64,000 nucleotides of DNA from Actinomycetota bacterium (GCA_029265315.1 JAJUJM010000005.1:87425-151424), one strand, 5' to 3'; positions 54,163 through 62,559 are shown, numbered from the stretch's first letter. Numbers and translations: made by a program. The notes: generated by a model from the sequence alone, not told the origin.

Positions 54163-55446
54163 CTACAGCATCTCCAGGAACGCTTCGACGCGCGTGGACA
54201 GCTGGCCGACGTCCTCCATCGAGTAGTCGGTCTCGATGCGCAGCACGGGAAGACCTGCTGCCTTCACGGCGTCCTCGACCGAATGCTGCTCCATCGCGTA
54301 CAGGCCGCAGAAGTTGAGCGTGTAGTCGATGACCCCGTCGGCACCCAGGTCCTTGGCCATCCGCACGACATCGTCGATGCGCCCTTGGTTGGGGGTGAAG
54401 CACGCGCAGTTGATGTCGAGGTACTTCTCGGCGATGTCGTCGATCATCTCGTCGAGTGTCGTCGCGTCCTCACTCACGAGGTCCTGGTAGTAGCGCGAAC
54501 CCGTGCACATCTCCTCGCCGACGACGACAGCGCCGGCCTTCTCGATGATGTCGTGTAGCTTCCAGTTCGGGATCGCCATGGGCGTGCCGGTGACGAGGAC
54601 ACGTTTGGCGCCCTTCGGGGCGACGCCTTCGCCTCGAGCGACCCGCGCCTCGAGCTCGTCGGCCAGCGTGTTCATCATCTGTGTGAAGCGCGGCACGTCG
54701 TCGTAGAACGCGATCTGGGTGGCGAGCAGTCGGTCCTTGCCGCTCATCGGCACGGGGTCGGCCTTGAAGGTGGCCGCGATCCTCTGGAGTGCCCTGCGCT
54801 TGTCGTTGACCTCCTTGATGGCGGTCCTCAGCGAGTCCGCGGTGACCTTGTTGCCCGTGAGCTCTTCGACCTTGGCCATGAGCTCAGCGACCCGTTCGCG
54901 CCAGAATGCGAGCGCCTTCGCATCCTTGGTCTGCGGCAGCTCCATCACGTACACGTTGTGGATGTCGCCCAAGAGCTCGTATGCCTTCTTCTTGCCATCA
55001 CATGTCGTCTCGCCGATGACGAGGTCAGAGGACTCGATGTACGGACAGACCTTGGCGAGCTTGAAGCCCATGAAGCTCTTGATGAGCGCGCACGTGTTGC
55101 GCGGCATGATCTGCTCGACCTGATCGTAGGCGAACTCGGCGCCGGCGCACAGACCCACGCACCACGCGCCTGCGGCCCGTACGATCTCCTCGGGCACGTA
55201 GAGGCAGAAGGTGCCCACGACCTTGCCGCCCTGTTTGCGGAAGTCGTCGAGCTCCTTGATTCGCAGACCGTGGACTTCCGAGAGCACGAAGTCTAGATAA
55301 CCCGTGCCTTCAGGGCGATTCGGCTGCGTGAGGTACGCGTCGCCGTACATGCCTCCAACCGCCTGCAGCAGCATGTCGTGGGTGGGCAGGTCCAGACCCA
55401 GTTCGGCCCACATCTGGTGGTAGTCGGGCGCAGCGGTCTCAGTCAT
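54163..55446 (-). CDS. HgdB/DCCP-like FeS protein, copy 1
   Basis: 427 residues from ATG 55446 (GAGAGGGGACC upstream). Cysteine positions of the family: GTFCLYVPEEIVRAAGAWCVGLC, PRNTCALIKSFMGF, KVCPYIES, ETTCDGKKKAYE, EEMCTGSRYY, CACFTPNQGR. Length and pairing with a lone HgdC fit a double-cubane-cluster protein (DCCP, which with its reductase reduces small molecules such as acetylene or azide) better than a dehydratase, which needs two different subunits. It heads the first transcription unit of the island. Confidence 0.9.
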   Translation of the reverse strand: MTETAAPDYHQMWAELGLDLPTHDMLLQAVGGMYGDAYLTQPNRPEGTGYLDFVLSEVHGLRIKELDDFRKQGGKVVGTFCLYVPEEIVRAAGAWCVGLCAGAEFAYDQVEQIMPRNTCALIKSFMGFKLAKVCPYIESSDLVIGETTCDGKKKAYELLGDIHNVYVMELPQTKDAKALAFWRERVAELMAKVEELTGNKVTADSLRTAIKEVNDKRRALQRIAATFKADPVPMSGKDRLLATQIAFYDDVPRFTQMMNTLADELEARVARGEGVAPKGAKRVLVTGTPMAIPNWKLHDIIEKAGAVVVGEEMCTGSRYYQDLVSEDATTLDEMIDDIAEKYLDINCACFTPNQGRIDDVVRMAKDLGADGVIDYTLNFCGLYAMEQHSVEDAVKAAGLPVLRIETDYSMEDVGQLSTRVEAFLEML

Positions 55447-55476
55447 GCCAGGTCCCCTCTCGTTACCGGATGCACG

Positions 55477-55516
55477 ATTCGACCCGAATATATCCTGTGC
55501 GAATAGTCCCATTCAA
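55477..55516 (-). promoter_or_regulatory. Promoter and inverted repeat driving the HgdB-HgdC-FTR-selenoprotein operon
   Basis: Minus-strand -35 TTGAAT (55511-55516), 18-bp spacer and -10 TATATT (55487-55492). The -10 overlaps the perfect inverted repeat ATTCG-ACC-CGAAT (55477-55489), with a further CGAAT just upstream in the spacer. The layout suits a repressor covering the -10. Regulator not in view. Confidence 0.6.
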
Positions 55517-55562
55517 TGTTTCTTATCAATTTCCCTCCGGACACGCTCGGTGCGCCATCCGC

Positions 55563-55568
55563 TATCGT
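55563..55568 (+). promoter_or_regulatory. Probable -10 box of a leaderless glycosylase transcript
   Basis: TATCGT ends 6 bp before ATG 55575 with no Shine-Dalgarno sequence between, the same spacing seen at 36776, 41964 and 61129. Confidence 0.45.
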
Positions 55569-55574
55569 TGCCTC

Positions 55575-56183
55575 ATGCCGCACACGCTCCGCTACACAGC
55601 CTCCGACGCGCCCTCTCGCGCACTCGCCAAGGCCGACCCCGAACTGGGCGTGCTCATCGACCGCGTCGGCGAGGTCGAAGTGGTCGTGACCGGCGGAGGG
55701 TTCGAGGTCATGGCCCAGTCCATCGTCTGGCAGCAGGTGTCAGCGAAGGCCGGCGCCTCGATCTGGGCGAGGATCGCTCGCGAGGTGGGCACCACGGCCG
55801 AGGCCATGGCCAGCGCGCCACATGACGCGCTGCGCTCAGCCGGCCTCTCGAACCGCAAGGCGGACTACATCACGGATATCGCCCGCGCGACCCTGGCCGG
55901 AGACATCGACTGGGACACCCTCGAGTCCTTGGACGACGAGGCGGTCATCGAAGCACTCGTCCCCCTGCGAGGTGTCGGGCGCTGGACGGCCGAGATGTAC
56001 CTCATCTTCGCCTTGGGGCGTCCCGACGTGCTCGCACTCGACGACTTCGGCCTGCGCAGCAGCGCCGGACGTATGGCCGGGCTGGGCAGACCGATGAGCC
56101 GTGAGGAGCTGGCGGCCCGTGGGAGGCTGTGGCGCCCGTGGCGCACCACAGCCTGCCTGTGGCTGTGGGGCGATCAGGGGTAG
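55575..56183 (+). CDS. DNA-3-methyladenine glycosylase II-like (AlkA/HhH-GPD) protein
   Basis: 202 residues from ATG 55575. HhH-GPD fold: helix-hairpin-helix LRGVGRWTAEMYLIFALG followed by the catalytic Asp in VLALDDFGLRS, and the N-terminal GGGFEVMAQSIVWQQVS. Excises alkylated bases. No N-terminal AlkA_N domain is present, as in the compact forms. Its end overlaps the convergent Lgt-like gene by 10 bp. Confidence 0.9.
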   Translation: MPHTLRYTASDAPSRALAKADPELGVLIDRVGEVEVVVTGGGFEVMAQSIVWQQVSAKAGASIWARIAREVGTTAEAMASAPHDALRSAGLSNRKADYITDIARATLAGDIDWDTLESLDDEAVIEALVPLRGVGRWTAEMYLIFALGRPDVLALDDFGLRSSAGRMAGLGRPMSREELAARGRLWRPWRTTACLWLWGDQG

Positions 56184-57019
56184 CGCCCCGGCCCCTCGTG
56201 CCGTTCCGAACGCGCCGCAGCGAAGCGGCGACCGATGAGTACGACGATGACCGCGACCAAAGCAGTGTAGAAGAGCGGGTAGAACCACTCCGGCGCGGTG
56301 ATCACCTCTTGGCGCTCGCGCAGGAAACCGTTCGCCATCCGGAACGCCGTGAACCCCGCGGCGAACAACAGGAAGGGCACACCCGCCGGCGCGCCCTTGC
56401 GCACGATCGCGAAGATCACCGCTCCCAGAACCACCGCCGCGGCCATCTCGTAGAGCTGTGTCGGATGCACCGGCAGCGCAGCGGCCCCACCCAGGGCCTG
56501 CACGAGTCCGAGGTGCCCGCGCGCAAGCTGAAGCTCCCACGCGGGGCTTCCGAACGGAAACGACACCCCCCACGGAAGGTTGCACTCGACGCCGAAGCAG
56601 CATCCCCGCATGAAGCAGCCGACGCGCATGAGCACGATGCCCACTACAAGACCCGGGACCGCGCTATCAGCCAGGTGCCAGACATCGAGTCGCTGCAAGC
56701 GCCCGAGCGCGATTCCGACGAACGTGGCAAGCACAAGCCCTCCATAAAGAGAGAAACCTTGGAACGTCAGGCCCCAGATCCGGCCGGGGTCCTCAGCGTA
56801 GAAGCGCCACGCCACGAACAGGTCGAGCAGCCGGGCACCCACGACCCCTGCTGCCAGCGCGCCCCCGTACACGACCACAGCGCGGCCGAACGAGAACCCG
56901 GCGCGGCGGGCGAACCAAGCAGCGACCAAGGGCGCCACGACCCACGCCAGCAGGTATAGCGAGCTGTAAGCTCCCAGCTCGACCCCGCCTCCGAGAGGTA
57001 TGCGCAGGACCGGATGCAC
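56174..57019 (-). CDS. Prolipoprotein diacylglyceryl transferase (Lgt)-family membrane protein, variant
   Basis: 281 residues from GTG 57019, just after the stop of the GYF-protease gene. Seven or so TM helices; family landmarks are GFSLYGGLVLATFVG (normally HGG), MRVGCFMRGCCFG in place of the classical RIGNFINGE, and PVHPTQLYE. The replacements mark it as the divergent Lgt-like branch, so it may not be the housekeeping Lgt. Several predicted lipoproteins in this window need Lgt activity, which may come from a classical copy elsewhere. Confidence 0.82.
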   Translation of the reverse strand: MHPVLRIPLGGGVELGAYSSLYLLAWVVAPLVAAWFARRAGFSFGRAVVVYGGALAAGVVGARLLDLFVAWRFYAEDPGRIWGLTFQGFSLYGGLVLATFVGIALGRLQRLDVWHLADSAVPGLVVGIVLMRVGCFMRGCCFGVECNLPWGVSFPFGSPAWELQLARGHLGLVQALGGAAALPVHPTQLYEMAAAVVLGAVIFAIVRKGAPAGVPFLLFAAGFTAFRMANGFLRERQEVITAPEWFYPLFYTALVAVIVVLIGRRFAAARSERHEGPGRYP

Positions 57020-57026
57020 CGAGCGA

Positions 57027-59594
57027 CTACTTGGGCGTATAAGGCTTCGAGAGCGTGAAGACCGCCTTGACACGCCAGCCCTTACCACCGCCCGTCAACA
57101 CGCCGTTCTGCACGAGATTCTCGCCCTTGCGACTGACGGTGGCGGTCATGCTCTTGACGCCTTTCGCCTCCTGCGGCTCGTACTTGATGGTCGCGCCCGA
57201 GTAGCTGACGCCGTACTGCTGAGGCTTGCTCGTGGCGTTGCCCTCGGGGTCCGCGGCCGACACGTCGATGAATCCGATGCCTGTTCCGTCGCCGCCCTCG
57301 TCGACCGTGATGTCCATGGTCATTGGAAGCTGCTTGCCCTTGAGTGCGCCGAGAAGCGCCGCGCCGCACCCTTCCTGCTCCGCCGCCTTCTGGTCGGTGA
57401 TCTCAACCTCCGTGATCGTGAACGACCCGCTCCACTTGCCGTTGATGTCGAATCGCTCGATGGTGATGATGCTCGCGGCTCCATTCTCATCGCGCGTCAC
57501 CTTCACCGTGCCCTCGTCCTTCGGCAGGGTCACGTCCCACTTGGCTTCACCGGCGCCCGCCAGTTCCTGCGTCGGCCTACCCCCCAACGCGTAGTTCTCG
57601 CCTGTGATCTGGATCGTGAGTCTCGTGCCGTCCTCGCCGACCGACTTCACGATGCCCTTGACGGTGTACTCGCCGGGCTCGCCGGTGATCGCGACCGCGT
57701 CGACCACGCCAAGGTTCTCGAGGTCCTCAGGCGTGAACGCCTTGAGTCCTTTGGCGACGCGCAGGTCATTGATGACCTTCAAGACCGCCTCGTCCAGCGC
57801 GACGATCCTGCCGCCCATCTCGGGGCCGATCAGCTTCGAGGAGGCATTCGGGTCTCCCGAGTTGTTCGGGACCCCGGTGCGGGCGGTCTCTGTCAGGATC
57901 CGCTTGATGTCGGCCGCCTGAAGCTTCGGATCGAGTGCCTTCAGAATCGCGGCTGCAGCGGTGACCTGCGGCGCCGCGAAACTCGACCCGTTCTGCTTCT
58001 CCGGACCGCCCTTCGGCTTGATGCCGACCACCTGACCGGTTCCCGGGGCGCCCAGCGTGATTTCGTAGTCGTCACTCGCCTTGTCCGCGTAGCTTGCGGT
58101 CTGACCATCGTTGTCGAGCGCGCCGACGGTGATCATGTTGGGCAGCTTGAGCCCACTGGGGATGCGGTTCGCGCCGTTCATGACCTGACCGCCGTTCCCG
58201 CCGGAGCACACGAAGACGACATCGGGGTGCTCAGCCGCCATCTTCTCGAAGAAGCGCCGGTAGGCCGCCACGGTGACGGTGCTCGCCTCCGAATTGCCCC
58301 ACGAGCAGTTGATCACCTTGGCGCCGCCTGCCACCTGCTTGGTCAATGCTACGAGCGAGCCGTCGACGTAGGTCTTGCCATTGGTCCAGACGTACTTCGT
58401 CGGGTCGGCGGGATCAGGGGTCGACTCCGTGTCCCCGTACTGACCCGAGTAGTGGTTGATCATCGATATCGTCAGTTTGTCGCCGAGCGGCCCAGCCACT
58501 CCTGCAGGCCCACCGTTGTCCGGATTGGCGCCGATGATCGTGCTTACACCGGTCCCGTGACTTCCCGCGGGGTTGACTTCGCCGTTCTCCCAGACCTCGG
58601 GGCCGGCGTTCTCACCGGCTGCCGGGTCGGGGAACTCGATCTTGACCTTCCCGCCCTCGAACTCATTCTCAACACCTTCGCCCGGCAGATAGAGGCCGTC
58701 GTCAACCACTCCGACCTTCACGGAGTTCAGGTCGACTCCCGAGCCGCGGATGTAGTTCCACGCCTTGCTGACGCCGATGGCGCGATAGCCGTCGCCAGCA
58801 CCTCCGCCGTAGAACGGGTCCTCATACGGATCGACACGCACTCCCCATATCTCGGCATCGGGGTATACCTGCTGGTTGGGAAACGCCAGGTCGACCTTCT
58901 CGGCGGCAGCGGCCTTCCGGAGAGCGGCGGTGAGATCGGACTCCGTGGCCCCCGGGAACTCGATCTGGTAGAGGTTGACGAACTCCACTTCGCCGACAAC
59001 CGTACCTCCGAGTTCTCCGGCCACCTTCTCGGCGTCCTTGCGACGCCCGTCCTCAGCGAGCATCACGCAGATGCGGTTCGCCGGGACCTCGCCCCACTCG
59101 GCGGTCTGAACAAGCTTCTTCCGGTCCGGAACGGTCGTCTTGGCGACGCCGATGCCCGCAGCGTCACCCCCCAGGCCGCCACCCGAGCGGGACAGGAACC
59201 ACCAGCCGCCGCCCACGACGGCGCCGAGAAGCACGACGCCGGCGAGAGCGAGTCCGACGACGATGCCGGTGCGGCTCTTGCGAGGAGGCGCGGGCTGCTG
59301 CATCGGCACAGGTCGCGCTGCGGATGCCGCCGGCGCGGCTCCCGCAGCGGGTTGCATCGCTGACAGAGGCTGCGGTGTGAGTGCGTGGGGCGCTCCTGGC
59401 ACGAACAGCCCGGCCACATCGTGTGCCGGTACCCAGCCAGGGAACGTCTGATGCCACACCAGGTCGATGGGCGCGAGCACGCCTTGAGCCGCGAAGCTGG
59501 TCATCTGCTCCCAGGTGTATGGACCACCCTTGGCGTCGGTCGCGTCGTCGTGGCGCTTGAAGTACCAACCGGTGGCCACCTGCTCCAGACCCAT
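57027..59594 (-). CDS. Membrane-anchored subtilase with N-terminal GYF_2 domain
   Basis: 855 residues. Residues about 8-60 are a GYF_2 domain (GWYFKRH ... GGPYTWEQMTSFAAQG ... LVWHQTFPGWVPA), then a Pro/Ala-rich linker, one TM helix (GIVVGLALAGVVLLGAVVG), and an extracytoplasmic S8 protease with Asp in VGVVDDGLYL, His in GSHGTGVSTI and Ser in NGSSFAAPQVTA. The last about 250 residues are beta-rich, unknown. Topology puts the GYF domain inside and the protease outside, so it could sense a cytoplasmic Pro-rich partner while processing surface proteins. Confidence 0.88.
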   Translation of the reverse strand: MGLEQVATGWYFKRHDDATDAKGGPYTWEQMTSFAAQGVLAPIDLVWHQTFPGWVPAHDVAGLFVPGAPHALTPQPLSAMQPAAGAAPAASAARPVPMQQPAPPRKSRTGIVVGLALAGVVLLGAVVGGGWWFLSRSGGGLGGDAAGIGVAKTTVPDRKKLVQTAEWGEVPANRICVMLAEDGRRKDAEKVAGELGGTVVGEVEFVNLYQIEFPGATESDLTAALRKAAAAEKVDLAFPNQQVYPDAEIWGVRVDPYEDPFYGGGAGDGYRAIGVSKAWNYIRGSGVDLNSVKVGVVDDGLYLPGEGVENEFEGGKVKIEFPDPAAGENAGPEVWENGEVNPAGSHGTGVSTIIGANPDNGGPAGVAGPLGDKLTISMINHYSGQYGDTESTPDPADPTKYVWTNGKTYVDGSLVALTKQVAGGAKVINCSWGNSEASTVTVAAYRRFFEKMAAEHPDVVFVCSGGNGGQVMNGANRIPSGLKLPNMITVGALDNDGQTASYADKASDDYEITLGAPGTGQVVGIKPKGGPEKQNGSSFAAPQVTAAAAILKALDPKLQAADIKRILTETARTGVPNNSGDPNASSKLIGPEMGGRIVALDEAVLKVINDLRVAKGLKAFTPEDLENLGVVDAVAITGEPGEYTVKGIVKSVGEDGTRLTIQITGENYALGGRPTQELAGAGEAKWDVTLPKDEGTVKVTRDENGAASIITIERFDINGKWSGSFTITEVEITDQKAAEQEGCGAALLGALKGKQLPMTMDITVDEGGDGTGIGFIDVSAADPEGNATSKPQQYGVSYSGATIKYEPQEAKGVKSMTATVSRKGENLVQNGVLTGGGKGWRVKAVFTLSKPYTPK

Positions 59595-59863
59595 GCCCCC
59601 ACACCCCTCCCATGCCGCCAGTTGCCACGACCCCGTGAGCAGACCTCCAAGCGATACTACGCCGCGCTCAAAGCTCCCTCAACACACCGTTTCCCCATAT
59701 CCTGGCCGCTCGCCCGTGCATTCGGCCGCTCGCCATACCTTTCGGGGTATTTTGCCTGCCGCTCGTCGCCCGAATGCGCCGCCGAACTCACGTTAACCGT
59801 CCTGAATCCCGATAACTGAGGTGCAGGCTTCTGACGAACGCGACACCAAGGAGGTGAGGCGCG
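59595..59863. other. 269-bp intergenic region between the GYF-protease and the first GGDEF gene
   Basis: Divergent promoter region. It contains a small hairpin ATACC...GGTAT (59735-59750) followed by TTTT, and the GGDEF gene's AAGGAGG ribosome site near 59850. No GEMM-type riboswitch was recognised. Promoter boxes could not be assigned with confidence. Confidence 0.4.
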
Positions 59864-61096
59864 ATGTCCGTCGACACGAACGACGCCACCGGGCGCTTCA
59901 TCGCGTCCTTGGGTGACGCATGTCTCGTCGTCTCGACAGAGGGGCGAGTCCTCGCCGCGAACGCGCTTGCCGAGGGTTTGTACGGGCACGGCCCGGGGGC
60001 GCTGCTCGGGATGCACATCACCGACCTGTGCCCCCGCTGGGAACGGGATGCGTTGATAGCCGAGATCGCATCGTGCAACGGGAAGCCACGGACTTTCCGG
60101 GCCGTTCAGCTCGACTCCGCCGGAATGAGTTTCGTCGGTGAGTTCAGCGCCAAGGCCTGCCATGACCTCGACGAGGAGTGCGTCGTGCTGCTCGTGAGGC
60201 GGCAGGCCGAGTCCGACTTGTCGTCTGAGGTCGACCTGACGCTGCGCACGCTCATGCTGAACCACGTCACCGACGGCATCGTCTGCCATACGCTCGACGG
60301 CGACTTGATCTTCGCGAACCGAGCAGCTCTGGCCACATGGGGCGTGCAGTCGCTTGCCGAGGCGCGCGAACTGGGCCGCTTCGGATGGGTGGCGGAGGGA
60401 CAGCGCAAGAACGTCGCGGCGACGATCGAGCGGATGCTGGCAGAAGGAGAAGCGCGTTTCGAGAGCCACGGTTTGGCGCCGTCAGGCCGTACCGTGCACC
60501 TCGAGATCCACTCGACGGTCGTCGAGAACGCGGGCGAGCGCCTGATCCTCTCATCGGTGCGTGACATCACAGACCGTATCGAGGCCGAGGAGACCATGCG
60601 CTACCTCGCGTACCACGACATGCTGACCGGGTTGGCCAACCGGGTCATGCTCGAGACCGAACTGGCCATAGCACTGTCGCAGTCGGACCGCCACGGCGAC
60701 CTCGTCGGCGTCGTGTTCCTCGACCTGAACGATTTCAAGCCCGTCAACGACACGTACGGCCACGCCATAGGGGACCATGTGTTGCGAGAGGTCGCCGACC
60801 GTTTGGCGGGGTCCGTGCGCCAGACCGACACCGTGGCCAGACCCGGAGGCGATGAGTTCGTCGTGGTACTCCCCCGCCTGAGCGCTCCTGAAGACCTGCG
60901 CGACATCGCCGCCAAGCTCGCGAGAGAAGTCGGGAAGCCCATCTCGATCGGCTCCACGACGGTGTCAGTCACCGCGAGCGTCGGCATCGCGCTGCACGTC
61001 CCCGGCGAGGACGCCGAGACCCTGCTCACGCGTGCCGACCTGGCCATGTACGCCTCTCGCGAGCATGACGTCCCCGGCTGGGAGATGCTCGGTTAG
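59864..61096 (+). CDS. PAS-PAS-GGDEF diguanylate cyclase
   Basis: 410 residues, ATG 59864 with AAGGAGG. Cytoplasmic: PAS 1 (residues about 8-105), PAS 2 (about 122-245, ending SSVRDITDRIEAEE) and a GGDEF domain (about 250-405) with intact GGDEF in RPGGDEFVVVL and an inhibitory I-site RQTD five residues before it. Should synthesise cyclic di-GMP under product inhibition; PAS domains supply the signal. Followed 44 bp later by a second GGDEF gene. Confidence 0.93.
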   Translation: MSVDTNDATGRFIASLGDACLVVSTEGRVLAANALAEGLYGHGPGALLGMHITDLCPRWERDALIAEIASCNGKPRTFRAVQLDSAGMSFVGEFSAKACHDLDEECVVLLVRRQAESDLSSEVDLTLRTLMLNHVTDGIVCHTLDGDLIFANRAALATWGVQSLAEARELGRFGWVAEGQRKNVAATIERMLAEGEARFESHGLAPSGRTVHLEIHSTVVENAGERLILSSVRDITDRIEAEETMRYLAYHDMLTGLANRVMLETELAIALSQSDRHGDLVGVVFLDLNDFKPVNDTYGHAIGDHVLREVADRLAGSVRQTDTVARPGGDEFVVVLPRLSAPEDLRDIAAKLAREVGKPISIGSTTVSVTASVGIALHVPGEDAETLLTRADLAMYASREHDVPGWEMLG

Positions 61097-61128
61097 CCTC
61101 ACCGTGCGACCAACGCGCGGAATCCGGG

Positions 61129-61134
61129 TATCCT
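61129..61134 (+). promoter_or_regulatory. Probable -10 box of a leaderless GGDEF transcript
   Basis: TATCCT ends 6 bp before ATG 61141, with no ribosome site, repeating the spacing seen at three other genes of this window. Confidence 0.5.
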
Positions 61135-61140
61135 TTGCGC

Positions 61141-62097
61141 ATGCCTGATACCGACGACACCGCCATCGCCCGTCCCATCTTCGACCTTCCTGCGGAGCAG
61201 CAGGTCGAGACGTGGCAGGCGCTGTTCGAAGCGCTTCCCGTCCCTGCGCTCATCCACGGTCCGGACGGCGACCTCGTCGCATTCTCGCGCGGCGCACTCG
61301 ACATGCTCGGGTACACACGCGAGGAGATGCACGCCCTCAAACCATTCGGATGGGTCGACCCGAGCATGATGCGTGGTGCCGCAGGACGCCTTGAGACGAT
61401 CCTGTACGACGGGTTGCTCACCTTCGAATCCGGCATCGTGCGCAAGGACGGCTCGAAACGCCCGACGGAGGTCAGGTCCCAGCGCGTGGACACGCCTCTG
61501 GGTCCCGCCATCCTGTCAGTCATCCGGGACGTGTCCGAGCGCGAGGAGGCGCGTCGTCAGTTGGTCCACCTGGCCTACCACGACTCCCTCACGGGTCTTT
61601 GGAACCGTGCCGCGTTCGAAGAGAGGCTGCGCCTCGCCATAGCTGACGTGAGGCGCCACGGCGACACGCTCGCGCTCGCATATCTGGACCTCGACCGCTT
61701 CAAGCCCATCAACGACGAGTTCGGTCATGAGACCGGAGACCAGGTATTGGTGGCCGTCGGTGCACGCATCGGCGCGGTCGTGCGCGAACAGGATGTCGTC
61801 GCACGGCTGGGGGGAGACGAGTTCGTCCTGATCCTGCCAAGACTCAGCTCCTCGAGCGAGCTCGGCTCCATAGCCGAACGCCTTCTCGCGAGCATCCGCA
61901 GTCCGATCTCGGCATGCGGGGTCGACTGCGTGATCGACGCCTCCATCGGATTCGCGGTGTTTCACCCCGAATCCGACGACGCACGCAGTCTCGTGGTCAA
62001 GGCGGACACGGCCATGTATGCCGCCAAGTCCGACCCGGAGCACGCCTGGTGCATCTGGTCTCCCGCTCTCGCGCATCCAGAGACCTGCGACTCGTGA
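61141..62097 (+). CDS. PAS-GGDEF diguanylate cyclase
   Basis: 318 residues from ATG 61141; a TTG two codons upstream is in frame. PAS domain residues about 20-135 (LFEALPVPALIHGPDGDLVAF ... LSVIRDVSEREE) and a GGDEF domain with active motif RLGGDEFVLIL and I-site REQD five residues upstream. Apparently leaderless and thus separately transcribed from the first GGDEF gene. Its stop overlaps the next start as GTGA. Confidence 0.92.
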   Translation: MPDTDDTAIARPIFDLPAEQQVETWQALFEALPVPALIHGPDGDLVAFSRGALDMLGYTREEMHALKPFGWVDPSMMRGAAGRLETILYDGLLTFESGIVRKDGSKRPTEVRSQRVDTPLGPAILSVIRDVSEREEARRQLVHLAYHDSLTGLWNRAAFEERLRLAIADVRRHGDTLALAYLDLDRFKPINDEFGHETGDQVLVAVGARIGAVVREQDVVARLGGDEFVLILPRLSSSSELGSIAERLLASIRSPISACGVDCVIDASIGFAVFHPESDDARSLVVKADTAMYAAKSDPEHAWCIWSPALAHPETCDS

Positions 62098-62432
62098 AGG
62101 TGTCGATCTCCGACACGTTCCTCCACGCGCTGGCACGACTTGCGCCCGGCGACATCAAGCGGGTCGCGCTCTTCGTCGACAAGCTGTTGCATCAGCCGGA
62201 TGCGGCAAGGCTCAGACCGGAGATCGTGCACGACGCCGCCGACCGTGCCGTGCGATCGCTCAAGGTCACACACGACCTGCGGGCCATCGTGCGCAGTGAG
62301 GGCGAGACTCTACTGCTCTTGTGGGTCGCACGGCACGACGATGCGTACGCGTGGGCACGGGACCACTGTCACGACTGCGGCCCCCCGCCCATGAGCGTGG
62401 ATGTGGAGGCACTCGACTCAGCGGCCGACTGA
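62094..62432 (+). CDS. RelE/ParE-like fold protein without a visible antitoxin
   Basis: 112 residues from GTG 62094 (GTGA overlap with the GGDEF stop). The pattern SDTFLHALARLAPGDIKRVALFVDKLLHQP ... HDLRAIVRSEGETLLLLWVARHDDAYAWARDH matches the RelE/ParE-like module often found at the N-terminus of UvrD-like helicases (the HDDAYxWA motif). There is no antitoxin gene before or after it. It could be a stand-alone RNA-binding module, or a helper of the cyclase it is coupled to. Confidence 0.7.
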   Translation: MKVSISDTFLHALARLAPGDIKRVALFVDKLLHQPDAARLRPEIVHDAADRAVRSLKVTHDLRAIVRSEGETLLLLWVARHDDAYAWARDHCHDCGPPPMSVDVEALDSAAD

Positions 62433-62485
62433 AGGTCTTGCCTCGAGACTCCTCGGACCAGCTCCTATGACGCGAACGCAGCCGC

Positions 62486-62491
62486 TATACT
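62486..62491 (+). promoter_or_regulatory. Putative -10 box (TATACT) for the small membrane protein gene
   Basis: TATACT about 70 bp before ATG 62560; no convincing -35 box was found. Confidence 0.35.
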
Positions 62492-62559
62492 TCGCTGCAA
62501 GGCGGCTTCCAGTGACCCGCCGACCAGAGCTGCGACCTTTCCGAAGACAGGGGGCACGG

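Noticed and set aside
45134..55446. Island as an amino-acid fermentation (2-hydroxyglutarate or phenyllactate) pathway
   Set aside because: There is no CoA-transferase, no second dehydratase subunit, and no acyl-CoA dehydrogenase or ETF gene. The neighbours are transport and thiol-redox genes.
59595..59863. c-di-GMP (GEMM) riboswitch upstream of the GGDEF genes
   Set aside because: No GEMM consensus or matching secondary structure could be found; only a small hairpin is present.
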